64,000 bases of DNA from Microbacterium sp. LWH3-1.2 (GCF_040675855.1 NZ_JBEGIK010000001.1:1116001-1180000), one strand, 5' to 3'. Numbered from the stretch's first letter, positions 17,250-26,364 are shown. Program-made: numbers and translations. Notes: generated from the letters alone by a model not told the origin.

Positions 17250-17316
17250 GACGGGCGAGCAGGACGGATGCTGCGGAGCCGGAGCCGCGGGCGGCGGGGG
17301 CCGACCTCGAGAAGGG

Positions 17317-18963
17317 TCAGACGCGGCGGCCGAGGATGAGGTCGGCGGCGACCTCGCCGATCACTATCGCGGGCGCGTTCGTGTGGCCGCGGATCACTGT
17401 GGGCATGACGGATGCGTCCGCCACGCGCAGGCCGCTGACCCCGCGGACGCGGAGGTCGGGGTCGACGACGGATGCGGCATCCGTCCCCATCCGTGCCGTG
17501 CCGACGGGGTGGTAGAGCGTGTGAGAGTAGCGGCGGAGCGACAGCTCGGCGCGTTCGGCCGGCGTCATGCGCTCGCCGTGCTCGGGGACCACCCACCCGC
17601 CGGTCGTGATCGCCTGCAGTGCCTCGGTGTCGATGAGGCGCTCGCACTCGGCGATGCCGGCGCGCAGCGTCGCGGCGTCGACGCCGTCGGCGTCGGAGAG
17701 GTACGCGGGGTCGATGAGCGGCGCCTCGGCGGGGTTCGATGACGCGAGACGGATCGTGCCACGGCTGACGGGACGGAGCAGGATCGCGGCGACCGTGAGT
17801 CCGTGCGCAGGCATCGGAACGAGGCCCTCGCCGATGTAGGGACCGGGCACGAAGATGATCTCGATGTCGGGGAGACCCTCGGGCACGCCGACAGCATCGG
17901 CGACGGGGGTGCGTACGAACCCGTATGCCTCGGCCGCGTTGGACGTCAGCATCCCCTTGCGCGTGGCCAGGTACCTGACCAGCTCGGCGGGCTTCGTCGC
18001 GTCGTAGAGCGTGCCGCCGTGAGCCGCGGGAGCGAGTCCGGCGACGAGGTGGTCCTGCAGGTTGGCGCCGACGCCGGGCGCATCGACCACGACCTCGATG
18101 CCGTGCTCTGCGAGGTGGTCCGCCCGGCCGATGCCGCTCAGCATGAGCAACTGGGGGGTGTTGACGGCCCCTCCCGACAGCACGACCTCGCGACGCGCCC
18201 GCACATGACGGGTGATGCCGTCGATCTCGACGTACGCGCCGGTGGCGCGGGGCCCCGACCCTTCACTGCCGACGGCGAACGTCACGCGCCGGGCGAGCGC
18301 CTGGGTCAGGACGCGCAGGTTGCGCCGCTTCTTCGCCGGACGCAGGTACGCATCGGCGGTCGAGACACGGGCGCCGCGGCGCTGACTCACCATCGTCTGC
18401 GAGAAGCCCTGTCCGGTCGGCAGATTCGGCGGTGTCAACGGATGCCCCGCCTCTTGCGCCGCCGCCAGGAACGCGGTCGTGTGGTGCCGGGGGTCGCGCT
18501 GGTGCTCGACCGATTGCGGGCCGTGGACGCCCTGCGTCGGGTCGGCCGGATCGGAAGTGCGCTCCACCCGCCGGAAGTAGGGGACCAGGGCGTTCCACGA
18601 CCAGGTCGGGCCCGCAGCATCCGCCCACTCGTCGTAATCGGCGGCGAAGCCGCGGATCCACATCAGCGCGTTGAGTGACGACGACCCGCCCAGCGTCTTG
18701 CCGCGCGGCCAGTAGACCGTGCGGCCTTCGAGGCGCGGCTGCGGCACCGTGTCGTAGTTCCAGTCGTACGCGCCGCGGAACAGCTTCGAGAAGGCGGCCG
18801 GCACGTGCAGTTCGAGCGCCTTGTCGGGCCCACCCGCCTCGAGCAGCAGCACCGAGACGTTCGCGTCTTCGCTCAGTCGCGCGGCAAGCGCCGCCCCCGC
18901 TGATCCCGCGCCGACGACGACGTAGTCGGCCTCGAGGCCATCGCCGCCGAACCCGGCGGTCAC
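17317..18963 (-). CDS. GMC-family flavin oxidoreductase (choline dehydrogenase-like)
   Basis: 548 aa. The N-terminal FAD-binding motif is DYVVVGAGSAGAALAARL; the GMC signature 1 region is WPRGKTLGGSSSLNALMWIRG, signature 2 is near GAVNTPQLLMLSGIG. The C-terminal active-site histidine/asparagine pair lies in YHPVGTARMG and GHTNAPAIVIGE. It oxidises an alcohol to an aldehyde; the natural alcohol is unknown. The GTG start at 18963 overlaps the aldehyde dehydrogenase stop (GTGA), so the two enzymes probably work in sequence, alcohol to aldehyde to acid. Confidence 0.92.
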   Translation of the reverse strand: MTAGFGGDGLEADYVVVGAGSAGAALAARLSEDANVSVLLLEAGGPDKALELHVPAAFSKLFRGAYDWNYDTVPQPRLEGRTVYWPRGKTLGGSSSLNALMWIRGFAADYDEWADAAGPTWSWNALVPYFRRVERTSDPADPTQGVHGPQSVEHQRDPRHHTTAFLAAAQEAGHPLTPPNLPTGQGFSQTMVSQRRGARVSTADAYLRPAKKRRNLRVLTQALARRVTFAVGSEGSGPRATGAYVEIDGITRHVRARREVVLSGGAVNTPQLLMLSGIGRADHLAEHGIEVVVDAPGVGANLQDHLVAGLAPAAHGGTLYDATKPAELVRYLATRKGMLTSNAAEAYGFVRTPVADAVGVPEGLPDIEIIFVPGPYIGEGLVPMPAHGLTVAAILLRPVSRGTIRLASSNPAEAPLIDPAYLSDADGVDAATLRAGIAECERLIDTEALQAITTGGWVVPEHGERMTPAERAELSLRRYSHTLYHPVGTARMGTDAASVVDPDLRVRGVSGLRVADASVMPTVIRGHTNAPAIVIGEVAADLILGRRV

Positions 18964-20747
18964 GCCTGCATGGCCTTCGTCAGCGTCTTCACGAGCCCGG
19001 GCAGCTTGCCGTCGACGAGGTACCTCGTGAGTCCGGCGCTGACCTCGGCGCCGGTGCGCGAGCTCAGGAACCACGGCGGCGTCGGCAGGATCGTGAACAC
19101 GCCCTTGCCGACCGACCGCGGGAAGGGACGGAACGGGCCGCGCGCGACAGACCGCTCGACGCGGTCGAGCAGCAGCGCATTGTGCACGACGCCGAGCCCG
19201 CTCGACACGTCGGCGAGCGTCGATCCCGGGAAGCCGCCCCACGTGAGGCGTGCGGTGAGGAAGTTGAAGGCCGTCCACGTGTTGATCGCGATGTCGCCGT
19301 AGCGGAGCTCGGCGATCGCGCGCTCGAACCCGTCGCCGAGCGCCTCCTCGGTGACCGGGTCGATGAGCACGTTCGCGCCGAGCGTGCCGGTGAGCTTGTC
19401 GTTGGCGTGGGCCACCGCCGCGTCGAGGAACTCCTGACCGGTGCCGCCCACCTCGACGACCCCGAGGATCGGTGCGAAATACTCGATCGTCTCGACGGGG
19501 TCGGCGCCCTCACCCGCGCCGACCTCGACGATCGCGCGTGTGCGGTCGGCACTCCAGACGGCATCAGGATAATCGGATGCCGCGGCCTCCAGCCGCTCGT
19601 CGGCCCGAGGGTACCAGACCGGGCGCGCAGGGGCCGCGGCGTACGCGGCGTGCAGTTCGCGCAGGAACTCCTCGCGCTGGGGCCAGTCGGAGCTCACGAT
19701 CACGACCTGGCCCGCGATGCAGTTGTGTCCGGCGTTCACCAGGCGCATCGTCGCGACGTGCTCGGCCTGGTACTTCAGGTCCGCTGCCGTCCAGCGGCCC
19801 GGCACCACGATGATCGGCGAGACGCCGCCGAGCTCCGCCGTGATGGGCACCCGCAGCTTCGGGGTTCCGGACCCGCGTGCGGTCGCAGCATCCGTTCCCG
19901 TTCCCCACACGATCGCGTCGAACGTGAGCGCCGAGCCCGTGATGTGCACGTGGGCGAAGCGAGGGTGCGACGTGAGGTACGCGCCGGTCGCGGCATCGCC
20001 GCGGACGATGCGCACGAAGCCGGGTTCGATCAGCGGGGCGAGGGCCCGCTCGAACACCGGGACGAGGGCGTTCTGCGTCGGGTTGACTTTGAGGAGAGCA
20101 ACGCGGTTGTGCGCGAACAGCTCGTACAGCACGTCGGCGACGGGGATCGAGGTGACGTTGCCCGCACCGAGCACGAGGCCGACGCCGCCGGACCGGGTCG
20201 GCGTCAGCTGGGCCAGGCCCGCCGCGCGTGTCGCCTCGACCGCGGAGACGCCCGGCTCGAACCACACCTCGCCGGTGAAGCCCGACAGCAGGAACTTCTC
20301 GGTGCCGTTGAGGGGGAAGGTGCGCGCCCGCAGACGCCCGCCCGGCGCCTCGTCGAGCGTCACGCCGTCGAGGGGACTCCGGCCCTTCGCGAGCGCCTCG
20401 AGCGTCTCGCGCAGCGCGTCGAGCAATCCGACGACGGCATAGGGTCCGCCGAGCCATTCCTCTCCGGACAACGGATGCCCAGGCGTCAGGCCCTTCGACA
20501 TCGTCGCGGCGTCGGCCCACTCCTGGGCCACGGTGCCGACGGCGTCGCGGATGCGGCCGAGCAGGCGCGCCCGTTGGTCGAGGGTGAGAGCGACCCACAC
20601 CCGCGCGCCCGCTTCAAGCCGATCGATGTCCGCATCGAGGGCCGAACGCACGTCGGCGGGGAGGGCATGCGCCGCGGCAGGGGAGGCGGACTTCTTCGCG
20701 CGCGGCTTCGCGGCGGCCTTCGCCGAGGGCGACGACGGGGGTGCCAT
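18960..20747 (-). CDS. Aldehyde dehydrogenase family protein
   Basis: 595 aa, about 100 longer than the common NAD(P)-dependent family. The first 25 residues are a Lys/Ala/Pro-rich tail. Catalytic glutamate is in ITAELGGVSPIIV and the nucleophilic cysteine in NAGHNCIAGQVV; the dinucleotide site is around LVLGAGNVTSIP. C-terminal membrane-like helices are absent. I chose the ATG at 20747 because GAAGGAG sits 6 bases upstream; a GTG 20 codons earlier lacks this. It is co-transcribed with the GMC oxidoreductase and probably oxidises its product. Confidence 0.9.
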   Translation of the reverse strand: MAPPSSPSAKAAAKPRAKKSASPAAAHALPADVRSALDADIDRLEAGARVWVALTLDQRARLLGRIRDAVGTVAQEWADAATMSKGLTPGHPLSGEEWLGGPYAVVGLLDALRETLEALAKGRSPLDGVTLDEAPGGRLRARTFPLNGTEKFLLSGFTGEVWFEPGVSAVEATRAAGLAQLTPTRSGGVGLVLGAGNVTSIPVADVLYELFAHNRVALLKVNPTQNALVPVFERALAPLIEPGFVRIVRGDAATGAYLTSHPRFAHVHITGSALTFDAIVWGTGTDAATARGSGTPKLRVPITAELGGVSPIIVVPGRWTAADLKYQAEHVATMRLVNAGHNCIAGQVVIVSSDWPQREEFLRELHAAYAAAPARPVWYPRADERLEAAASDYPDAVWSADRTRAIVEVGAGEGADPVETIEYFAPILGVVEVGGTGQEFLDAAVAHANDKLTGTLGANVLIDPVTEEALGDGFERAIAELRYGDIAINTWTAFNFLTARLTWGGFPGSTLADVSSGLGVVHNALLLDRVERSVARGPFRPFPRSVGKGVFTILPTPPWFLSSRTGAEVSAGLTRYLVDGKLPGLVKTLTKAMQA

Positions 20748-20890
20748 GCTGCTCTCCTTCGCACTCGCGTCCCGGGACCCGGCTCGGGCGAGTCTGTCAG
20801 GGGGCATCCTATGTCACGCCAGGCGGGACTCGATGTCAGCGTTCGTGCGACCCGATGTCACCGTGGCGTGCACGGAGGGTCAGCTCAGGG
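20748..20890. other. Gap between kynU and aldehyde dehydrogenase genes
   Basis: 143 bases holding three short ATGTCA repeats (TATGTCACGCC, GATGTCAGCG and GATGTCACCG), the last near GGCGTG, the inverse of CACGCC. It must contain the promoter of the aldehyde dehydrogenase operon, but no clear -10/-35 pair stands out. Confidence 0.35.
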
Positions 20891-22249
20891 TCAGGACTCG
20901 GCGCGCACCGCGGTCTCGACCGCCCGCAAGCCCTCCAGCGTCTCGGTGAACGACGTCGAGAGCGGGGAGAGCCCGATGCGGAGACCGCCGGGGTCACGGT
21001 AGTCGGGGATGACGTCCTGCGCCCACAGCCGCGCGGTGACCGCGCGCATCGACGGATGCGACAGTGTCACGTGGCCGCCCCGCTCGGCGGGATCGCGAGG
21101 CGACGCCACCGCGACCCCGAGCGGGGCGAGGAGTTCGTCGGCCACGCGGACGGCGAACCCGGTGAGAGCGACCGACTTGGCCCGCACGGCCTCGATCCCG
21201 ACCTCCTCGAGCAGGGCGAGCGTGTCCTGCATCGCGAGCATGCCGACGATCGGGGGCGTGCCCGAGAGGAAGCGCCGCATGCCGTCGGCCGGCCGGTACG
21301 ACGGGCCCATCGCGAAGACGTCCGCGGAGCCCATCCACCCCTGGATGGGCTGTGCCAGCCGATCCTGCAATCGCGATGCGACGTACGCGAACGCCGGCGA
21401 GCCCGGCCCGCCGTTGAGGTACTTGTAGGTGCAGCCGACTGCGAGGTCGAAGTCCCATGCGTCAGCCTCGACCGGCACGGACCCGGCTGAGTGGCAGAGG
21501 TCCCACAGGATCAGCGCGCCGGCGTCGTGCGCGATCCGGGTGAGGGTCGCCGCATCCGTCAGATATCCCGACCGGTACGCGACGTGCGACAGCAGCACGA
21601 CCCCCGTCTGGGGTCCCACGGCCTCGCGCAGCGCCGAGGCGGAGACCCCGCCCGCGAGGTTCACGTCGATCCAGCGCACGCGCCCGCCCCGCTCGGCGGC
21701 GATGCCCTCGACGACGTAGCGGTCGGTGGGGAAGTTGTCGCGGTCCACGACGAGCTCGACGCGCGCCGGATCCGCGGCGACGGCGGCGTCGAACGCCGCC
21801 CGCAGCAGCTTGTACAGCAGCACGGTCGTCGAGTCCCCGATGACGGTCTGTCCGGGCGCGGCGCCGAGCGCCGTGCGGCCGACGGCGTCGCCGATGTCGA
21901 AGGGCAGCTGCATCCACGACTCGTCCCAGCCCCGGATGAGGCGCCCGCCCCACTCGTCGCGGGCGAATGCGGCGAGCCGCTCGACGCTCGCGCGCAGCGG
22001 ACGGCCCAGCGAGTTCCCGTCGAAGTACACGAGCGACGTCTCGGCTCCGACGAACGCGTCGCGGTGGCGGCGCAGCGGGTCGCTCTGGTCGAGAACGGAT
22101 GCCGCGTCCTCGAGCGGCTCGGTCGCCGATGCCGCAGCGGGTTCCACGCCGGCTTGGGGCGCGTCGCGAACGTTCGGGGCGTGCCTCGCGCGCCCCGAAC
22201 GTTCGTCGTGCGCCCCGAACCCGGCGGGTGCGGGGTCAGTGGTCGTCAT
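20891..22249 (-). CDS. kynU: Kynureninase
   Basis: 452 aa, PLP-dependent enzyme cleaving kynurenine to anthranilate and alanine. Recognisable segments are YFDGNSLGRPL, the PLP region around VIGDSTTVLLYKLL, ILWDLCHSAGSVPV, the Schiff-base lysine in VGCTYKYLNGGPGSPAF, and GWMGSADVFAM. The ATG overlaps the amidohydrolase stop by 14 bases. The first 50 residues are low-complexity, unlike the family, and their codons include a perfect 15-bp inverted repeat at 22167-22205; the conserved core begins near residue 52. It is the last gene of the kynurenine operon. Confidence 0.94.
   Translation of the reverse strand: MTTTDPAPAGFGAHDERSGRARHAPNVRDAPQAGVEPAAASATEPLEDAASVLDQSDPLRRHRDAFVGAETSLVYFDGNSLGRPLRASVERLAAFARDEWGGRLIRGWDESWMQLPFDIGDAVGRTALGAAPGQTVIGDSTTVLLYKLLRAAFDAAVAADPARVELVVDRDNFPTDRYVVEGIAAERGGRVRWIDVNLAGGVSASALREAVGPQTGVVLLSHVAYRSGYLTDAATLTRIAHDAGALILWDLCHSAGSVPVEADAWDFDLAVGCTYKYLNGGPGSPAFAYVASRLQDRLAQPIQGWMGSADVFAMGPSYRPADGMRRFLSGTPPIVGMLAMQDTLALLEEVGIEAVRAKSVALTGFAVRVADELLAPLGVAVASPRDPAERGGHVTLSHPSMRAVTARLWAQDVIPDYRDPGGLRIGLSPLSTSFTETLEGLRAVETAVRAES
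22167..22205. repeat. Perfect 15-bp inverted repeat inside the kynU 5' coding region
   Basis: CGAACGTTCGGGGCG (22167-22181) and CGCCCCGAACGTTCG (22191-22205) are perfect inverse copies separated by 9 bases. A further CGCCCCGAAC follows at 22211-22220. The arms themselves contain the palindrome CGAACGTTCG. Confidence 0.75.
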
Positions 22250-23216
22250 GGATGAGCTCCTCGCTGGGTACCACCGTCGCGCCGCGCAGCCACTCGGCGA
22301 CTTCGTCGAGCCCGGTCGGAGGCGACCCCGGAATGAACGTCGCGACGCCCGAGGGCGGGTCGGCCAGTGGCCACGGGTCGGCCAGCGCCGCGACGAGCGC
22401 CGCACCGCGGATGCCCGCCCGGTCGAGCGCGGCGACCTCGGCGGGGTTCACGCCCACCGGCTGCTCGCCGTTGCCGAGGTCCGTGCCGTAGAGCACCCGC
22501 CCGCCTGCGGCCGCGAAGCCCGCGAGGTTCACGCGGGCGAACTCGGCCGCCTCCTCGTCGTCCTCGTGGATCGCGAGCGTCGAGATCCACACCTGGCCGG
22601 CTTTGACCGCGTGCGCGGTGAAGGCGCGACCGACGAACTCGGTGAACGGGGTGTGCGCGAAGCCGTCGACCCCCGCGTCGAGGGCGAGCCGCGGCATCCC
22701 GTCGCCCTCCGCATGCGCGACGACCGGGAGCCCGCGCTCGCGCGCGACCTCGACGATCGCGGCCAGCGCCGCCGGGTCGAGCACCGGTCCCGCGACGCTG
22801 TTGAGGGAGGCCTTGATCACGGATGCCCCGAACGACGCCTGCTCGTCGACCGCCGTGGCCGCGCCGCCGGCGACGCCGGGGTGCGTCGACGCGTCGGCGA
22901 TCTCGCGGGCGATCTCGGCCGGTGCCCACGGACGCCCGACCGGGTATCCGCCGACGGCGGTGAGGAACGCGCCGGCATATGCCACGCGCGGAATGCTGTG
23001 GTCCTTGCGCCGCGCCAGCGCCACCGGATCGCCGCCGAGATCGACCACGCCGGCGATGCCGCCCGCAGCCAGCGCGCTCTCATCGATGAGGTGCAAGTGC
23101 ACGTGATGGTCGATGAACGGGGGAAGCGAGACGCCGTGGTCGCCGGTGATGGCGCGGTGGCAGAGCGCGGCACCCGGGCCGAGGAGTTCGCGCAGCGCGT
23201 CGGGATCGTGCGACAT
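22236..23216 (-). CDS. Amidohydrolase family protein in kynurenine operon
   Basis: 326 aa. Metal-dependent hydrolase features are FIDHHVHLHL (HxH), a conserved lysine region (SVIKASL), VVAHAEGD, and GTDLGN near the C-terminus, consistent with a TIM-barrel amidohydrolase. It lies between tryptophan 2,3-dioxygenase and kynureninase and overlaps both. The step expected between them is hydrolysis of N-formylkynurenine, and no known formamidase (KynB cyclase type or alpha/beta hydrolase type) is encoded here. The context suggests it may be that formamidase; this is inference only. It starts at the ATG of the ATGA overlap with kynA. Confidence 0.85.
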   Translation of the reverse strand: MSHDPDALRELLGPGAALCHRAITGDHGVSLPPFIDHHVHLHLIDESALAAGGIAGVVDLGGDPVALARRKDHSIPRVAYAGAFLTAVGGYPVGRPWAPAEIAREIADASTHPGVAGGAATAVDEQASFGASVIKASLNSVAGPVLDPAALAAIVEVARERGLPVVAHAEGDGMPRLALDAGVDGFAHTPFTEFVGRAFTAHAVKAGQVWISTLAIHEDDEEAAEFARVNLAGFAAAGGRVLYGTDLGNGEQPVGVNPAEVAALDRAGIRGAALVAALADPWPLADPPSGVATFIPGSPPTGLDEVAEWLRGATVVPSEELIHDDH

Positions 23217-24064
23217 CACAGCTCCGTCCGCACGGCGTACAGCTCGGGGAAGAAGGTGAGGTCGAGCGCCCGCTGCAGGAACGGCACACCGCTCGAGCCG
23301 CCGGTGCCGGTCTTGAAGCCGATGATGCGCTCGACCGTCTTGAGATGACGGAAGCGCCACAGCTGGAAGTTGTCCTCGAGGTCGACGAGTTCCTCACACG
23401 TCTCGTAGGCCGCCCAGTGGGCCTCGGGGTCGCGGTAGATCTCGGTGAACACCGGCACCAGCTCCGGCGTGTAGGTCCACGCCTTCGTGACATCGCGCTC
23501 GAGCACCTCGGCGGGGACCGGGTAGCCCGAGCGGGCGAGCATCCCGAGGAATTCGTCGTAGAGACTCGGTGCCTCGAGTGCCGCCCCGACGAGCGCGTGG
23601 GCGGCGGCATCCGAGGCGAACACCCGCAGCATCGCCGCGTTCTTGTTGCCGAGGGTGAACTCGACGGCGCGGTACTGCGCGGACTGGAAGCCGCTGGCGT
23701 TGCCCAGCACGCCGCGGAACTGCCCGTACTCGGCGGGGGTGAGGGTCGCGAGCACGGACCACTGCTCGGTGAGGGTCTTCTGGATGTGCTTGACGCGTGC
23801 GATGCACTTGAGCGCTGGCGCCAGCTGGTCCTCGCGCAGCAGCCGGCAGGCGGAGCCGAGCTCGTGCAGCACGAGCTTCAGCCACAGCTCCGTGGTCTGG
23901 TGCTGCACGATGAACAGCAGCTCATCGTGGTGCTCAGGGTCGCTGAGCGGTCGCTGGGCCGACAGCAGGGTCGCGAGATCGAGGTAGCCGCCGTAGCTCA
24001 TGCGGTCCTCGAAGTCGGTGACGACGGATCCCTCGATCGCCCGGGTATTGCGTTCGACGCTCAC
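23216..24064 (-). CDS. kynA: Tryptophan 2,3-dioxygenase
   Basis: 282 aa, haem enzyme opening tryptophan to N-formylkynurenine. Family signatures are YGGYLDLATLL near the N-terminus, FIVQHQTTELWLKL with the distal histidine, and NASGFQSAQYRAVEF. The length matches the bacterial enzyme. It is the first gene of the operon kynA, amidohydrolase, kynU, joined by stop-start overlaps. The GTG start lies 6 bases after a TAGGCT box, so the operon is probably leaderless. Confidence 0.96.
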   Translation of the reverse strand: MSVERNTRAIEGSVVTDFEDRMSYGGYLDLATLLSAQRPLSDPEHHDELLFIVQHQTTELWLKLVLHELGSACRLLREDQLAPALKCIARVKHIQKTLTEQWSVLATLTPAEYGQFRGVLGNASGFQSAQYRAVEFTLGNKNAAMLRVFASDAAAHALVGAALEAPSLYDEFLGMLARSGYPVPAEVLERDVTKAWTYTPELVPVFTEIYRDPEAHWAAYETCEELVDLEDNFQLWRFRHLKTVERIIGFKTGTGGSSGVPFLQRALDLTFFPELYAVRTEL

Positions 24065-24076
24065 GGCCTCAGCCTA
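24065..24076 (-). promoter_or_regulatory. Leaderless -10 box of the kyn operon
   Basis: TAGGCT (24076-24071 on the - strand) followed by 6 bases and the kynA GTG. A CTGACG about 19 bases further upstream could serve as -35. Confidence 0.5.
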
Positions 24077-24167
24077 ATTCGGACGGATGCCGCGGCGTCA
24101 GGGTGTCGCGATGGTCCGAATGGTTTTCAACTCGCGAGCCCGCTCGACGAGCGCGAAGCCGGGGGCC

Positions 24168-24437
24168 TCAGATGAGCGAGAGCTCGCGCAGCTTCGCCTC
24201 GACGTCGGCGTTGGACGGCTCGACGTGGTGCGAGGCATCCGGGTACACGACGACCGGGATGTTGGTGCGGCCCGAGATGTCGCGGGCGACGTCCGCGGCG
24301 GCGGGGTCGGCGACGAGGTCGACGTAGGTGTACGAGATGCCGAGCTCTTCGAGCTGCTTCTTGGTGCGGATGCAGTCGCGGCACCAGTCGGCGCCGAACA
24401 TCGTGAGGGAAGAGGGGGAGGACGCGGGGGAAGTCAC
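24168..24437 (-). CDS. Glutaredoxin/mycoredoxin-like protein
   Basis: About 89 aa. The thioredoxin-fold pattern is TMFGADWCRDCIRTKKQLEE with a CxxC active site (CRDC), then SYTYVDLVADPAAAD, and the cis-proline motif NIPVVVYPD. It resembles actinobacterial mycoredoxins, which reduce mycothiol-mixed disulphides, though their usual site is CGYC. Either of two adjacent GTG codons (24440 or 24437) could be the start; I list the second by comparison with family length. It is separate from kynA by about 100 bases. Confidence 0.78.
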   Translation of the reverse strand: MTSPASSPSSLTMFGADWCRDCIRTKKQLEELGISYTYVDLVADPAAADVARDISGRTNIPVVVYPDASHHVEPSNADVEAKLRELSLI

Positions 24438-24576
24438 CACTCCATTCTCAGGGATAGATCCTGGGTGGGCGCCGTGCACGACGTCGGATCACGCACCGTG
24501 CGCAGACCGAGGGTCTCCCCTGCGTGTGCTGAACCCCGATGGGACGTGGCGTCCCCGCGTGGGAGGATGGCCAGCG

Positions 24577-25725
24577 ATGCAGTTGTCGATCGTGGTTCCG
24601 ACGTACAACGAGGCTCCCAACATCGCGGAGCTCGTCCGGCGTGTCACCGCCGCGGTGCAGGACCGCCTCGACGCCGAGATCATCTTCGTCGACGACAGCA
24701 CGGACGCCACCCCCGCCGTGATCCGGGAAGTCGCGGCATCCGCATCCCTGCCTGTCCGGCTGATCCATCGCGATCGTCCCGTCGGCGGGCTCGGCGGAGC
24801 CGTGATGGAGGGCTTCGCGGCGGCCGAGGCGGACGCCTGTCTCGTCATGGACGCCGATCTGCAGCATCCGCCCGAAGAGATCCCCGAGCTCTGGCACCGC
24901 TTCTCGCGCGGCGACGTGGATCTCGTGATCGCCTCGCGCTACGCCGGCGGCGGCACCGCCGGCGGGCTCGCCGACCGTACTCGTGTGATGGTGTCGAAGG
25001 GGTCGACCGCGGTGACGCGCGCGATGTTCCCCATCCGGCTGAAGGACGTCTCCGACCCGATGACCGGGTTCTTCCTCATCGACCGGCGCACGATCGACTC
25101 CGAGCAGCTGCGGCCCCGCGGCTTCAAGATCCTGCTCGAGATCCTCGCGCGCCGTCCCATGCGCGTGGCCGAGATCCCGTTCGACTTCGCCGATCGTCAC
25201 GGGGGCGAATCGAAGGCGTCGGTGCGGCAGGGGCTGCGTTTCCTCACGCAGCTGACCGCGCTGCGCTTCGGGAAGATGTCCTTGTTCGCCGTGATCGGCG
25301 GCCTCGGTGCCGTCGCCAACGTCGCGATCGTCTGGGCGCTCACCCACTGGGGCGTGGACTACATCGTGGCCGCGATCGTCGCCGCCGAGGTCACGATCAT
25401 CGGCAATTTCCTGCTGCAGGAGCGCTTCGTCTTCCAGGACATGCGCGAGAGCGCCTCCGGTGTCTGGCTGCGCTTCGCGAAGTCGTTCACCTTCAACAAC
25501 GCCGAGGCCGTGATCCGCATCCCGATCGTCGCGATGATGGTCTCGACCGGACACATCTCGGCGGTCGTCGCGACGGCGATCACTCTCGTGGTCGCGTTCT
25601 TCCTGCGCTTCCTCTTCCACTCTCTCGTGGTCTACGCGCCCCGCAAGGCGGGCGTGGAGCCGAGCCCTGCCCGCCGCTTCGTCGAGGAGCTGGACCACGA
25701 GGCCATGCAGCCTGGCGAGCTTTAG
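24577..25725 (+). CDS. Polyprenol-phosphate glycosyltransferase (GT2) fused to GtrA-like membrane domain
   Basis: 382 aa. Residues 1-235 form a GT2 domain of the dolichol-phosphate-mannose synthase type: IVVPTYNEAPNIAEL, VDDSTDATP, MDADLQHPPEEIPEL (DxD) and SDPMTGFFLIDR. Residues about 240-365 contain four membrane helices of the GtrA type with GNFLLQERFVF. It should charge polyprenyl phosphate with a sugar on the cytoplasmic face and help present it outside. GGGAGG lies 10 bases before the ATG. It marks the left end of the polysaccharide locus. Confidence 0.9.
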   Translation: MQLSIVVPTYNEAPNIAELVRRVTAAVQDRLDAEIIFVDDSTDATPAVIREVAASASLPVRLIHRDRPVGGLGGAVMEGFAAAEADACLVMDADLQHPPEEIPELWHRFSRGDVDLVIASRYAGGGTAGGLADRTRVMVSKGSTAVTRAMFPIRLKDVSDPMTGFFLIDRRTIDSEQLRPRGFKILLEILARRPMRVAEIPFDFADRHGGESKASVRQGLRFLTQLTALRFGKMSLFAVIGGLGAVANVAIVWALTHWGVDYIVAAIVAAEVTIIGNFLLQERFVFQDMRESASGVWLRFAKSFTFNNAEAVIRIPIVAMMVSTGHISAVVATAITLVVAFFLRFLFHSLVVYAPRKAGVEPSPARRFVEELDHEAMQPGEL

Positions 25726-25782
25726 ACCAACGGATGCCTCGGCCCGCGGCATTCGTTCTCCACAGGCCTCTCGGCATGTCAC

Positions 25783-26253
25783 TCAGCCGTTCGCGATGAG
25801 GCCCTCGGTGAGCGCTTCATCGCGCGGGTGCGATGCCGCCATCGCTTCGAGCGCGTGCCGCAGGGCGCTGCTGGACGTGTGCACGGTGTAGGGGAAGTAG
25901 ACGACCTCGACGCCCACCGCCGCGAACTCCCGTTCGAGTCGCGCGCCCTTCTCTGTGCCGCGCCAGTCGTCACCTTTGAAGAAGTGCGTGAAATGGAGCT
26001 GCCGCCACGTCTCGAGCTTGTCAGGAACGTCCTCGATGTGGACATCGTCGACGTAGCTGATGCTCCGGACGATCTCGACGCGCTCCACCGTCGGGATGAC
26101 AGGCTCCACGTGTTTCGTGAGCCGCAGCATCTCGTCGCTGACGACACCGGCGATCAGGAAGTCGCAGTTCTCCTTGGCGTGTCGAAGGATGTTGAGATGT
26201 CCGACGTGGAACAAGTCGAAAGCCCCAGCGGCGTAGCCGATGCGTACAGCCAT
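25783..26253 (-). CDS. TagD-like nucleotidyltransferase (glycerol-3-phosphate cytidylyltransferase family)
   Basis: 156 aa. Nucleotidyltransferase signatures: GAFDLFHVGHLNILRHAK (HxGH), RSISYVDDV, FKGDDWRGTEKG and TSSSALR, the last replacing the usual RTxGISTT. The family joins CTP to glycerol phosphate, or less often another polyol phosphate, to give a CDP-alcohol. With the CDP-alcohol phosphotransferase at 37388-38104 and the glycerophosphodiesterase at 50251, it suggests polyol-phosphate decoration of the surface glycan. ATG 26253 is preceded by GGGGGAA. Confidence 0.85.
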   Translation of the reverse strand: MAVRIGYAAGAFDLFHVGHLNILRHAKENCDFLIAGVVSDEMLRLTKHVEPVIPTVERVEIVRSISYVDDVHIEDVPDKLETWRQLHFTHFFKGDDWRGTEKGARLEREFAAVGVEVVYFPYTVHTSSSALRHALEAMAASHPRDEALTEGLIANG

Positions 26254-26364
26254 GATTCCCCCATGTGAATCCCTCGGTGTCCCACACACCGGGTCTGTTG
26301 GCGGCACCTTACAGCAGTCCCGACCGCTCGGACAGAGGGGCGTCGTCGCAACTCGATCGCCGAC
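26254..26364 (-). promoter_or_regulatory. Intergenic region upstream of the cytidylyltransferase gene
   Basis: On the - strand TAAGGT (26311-26306) is a possible -10 box about 50 bases before the start, and CGGTGT-CCCAC-ACACCG can form a small hairpin in the leader. No clear -35 is visible. Confidence 0.35.

Noticed and set aside
18964..19278. Longer GMC oxidoreductase N-terminus
   Set aside because: The extra residues lie in the wrong frame of the aldehyde dehydrogenase; the FAD motif begins a few residues after the GTG at 18963, which overlaps the upstream stop.
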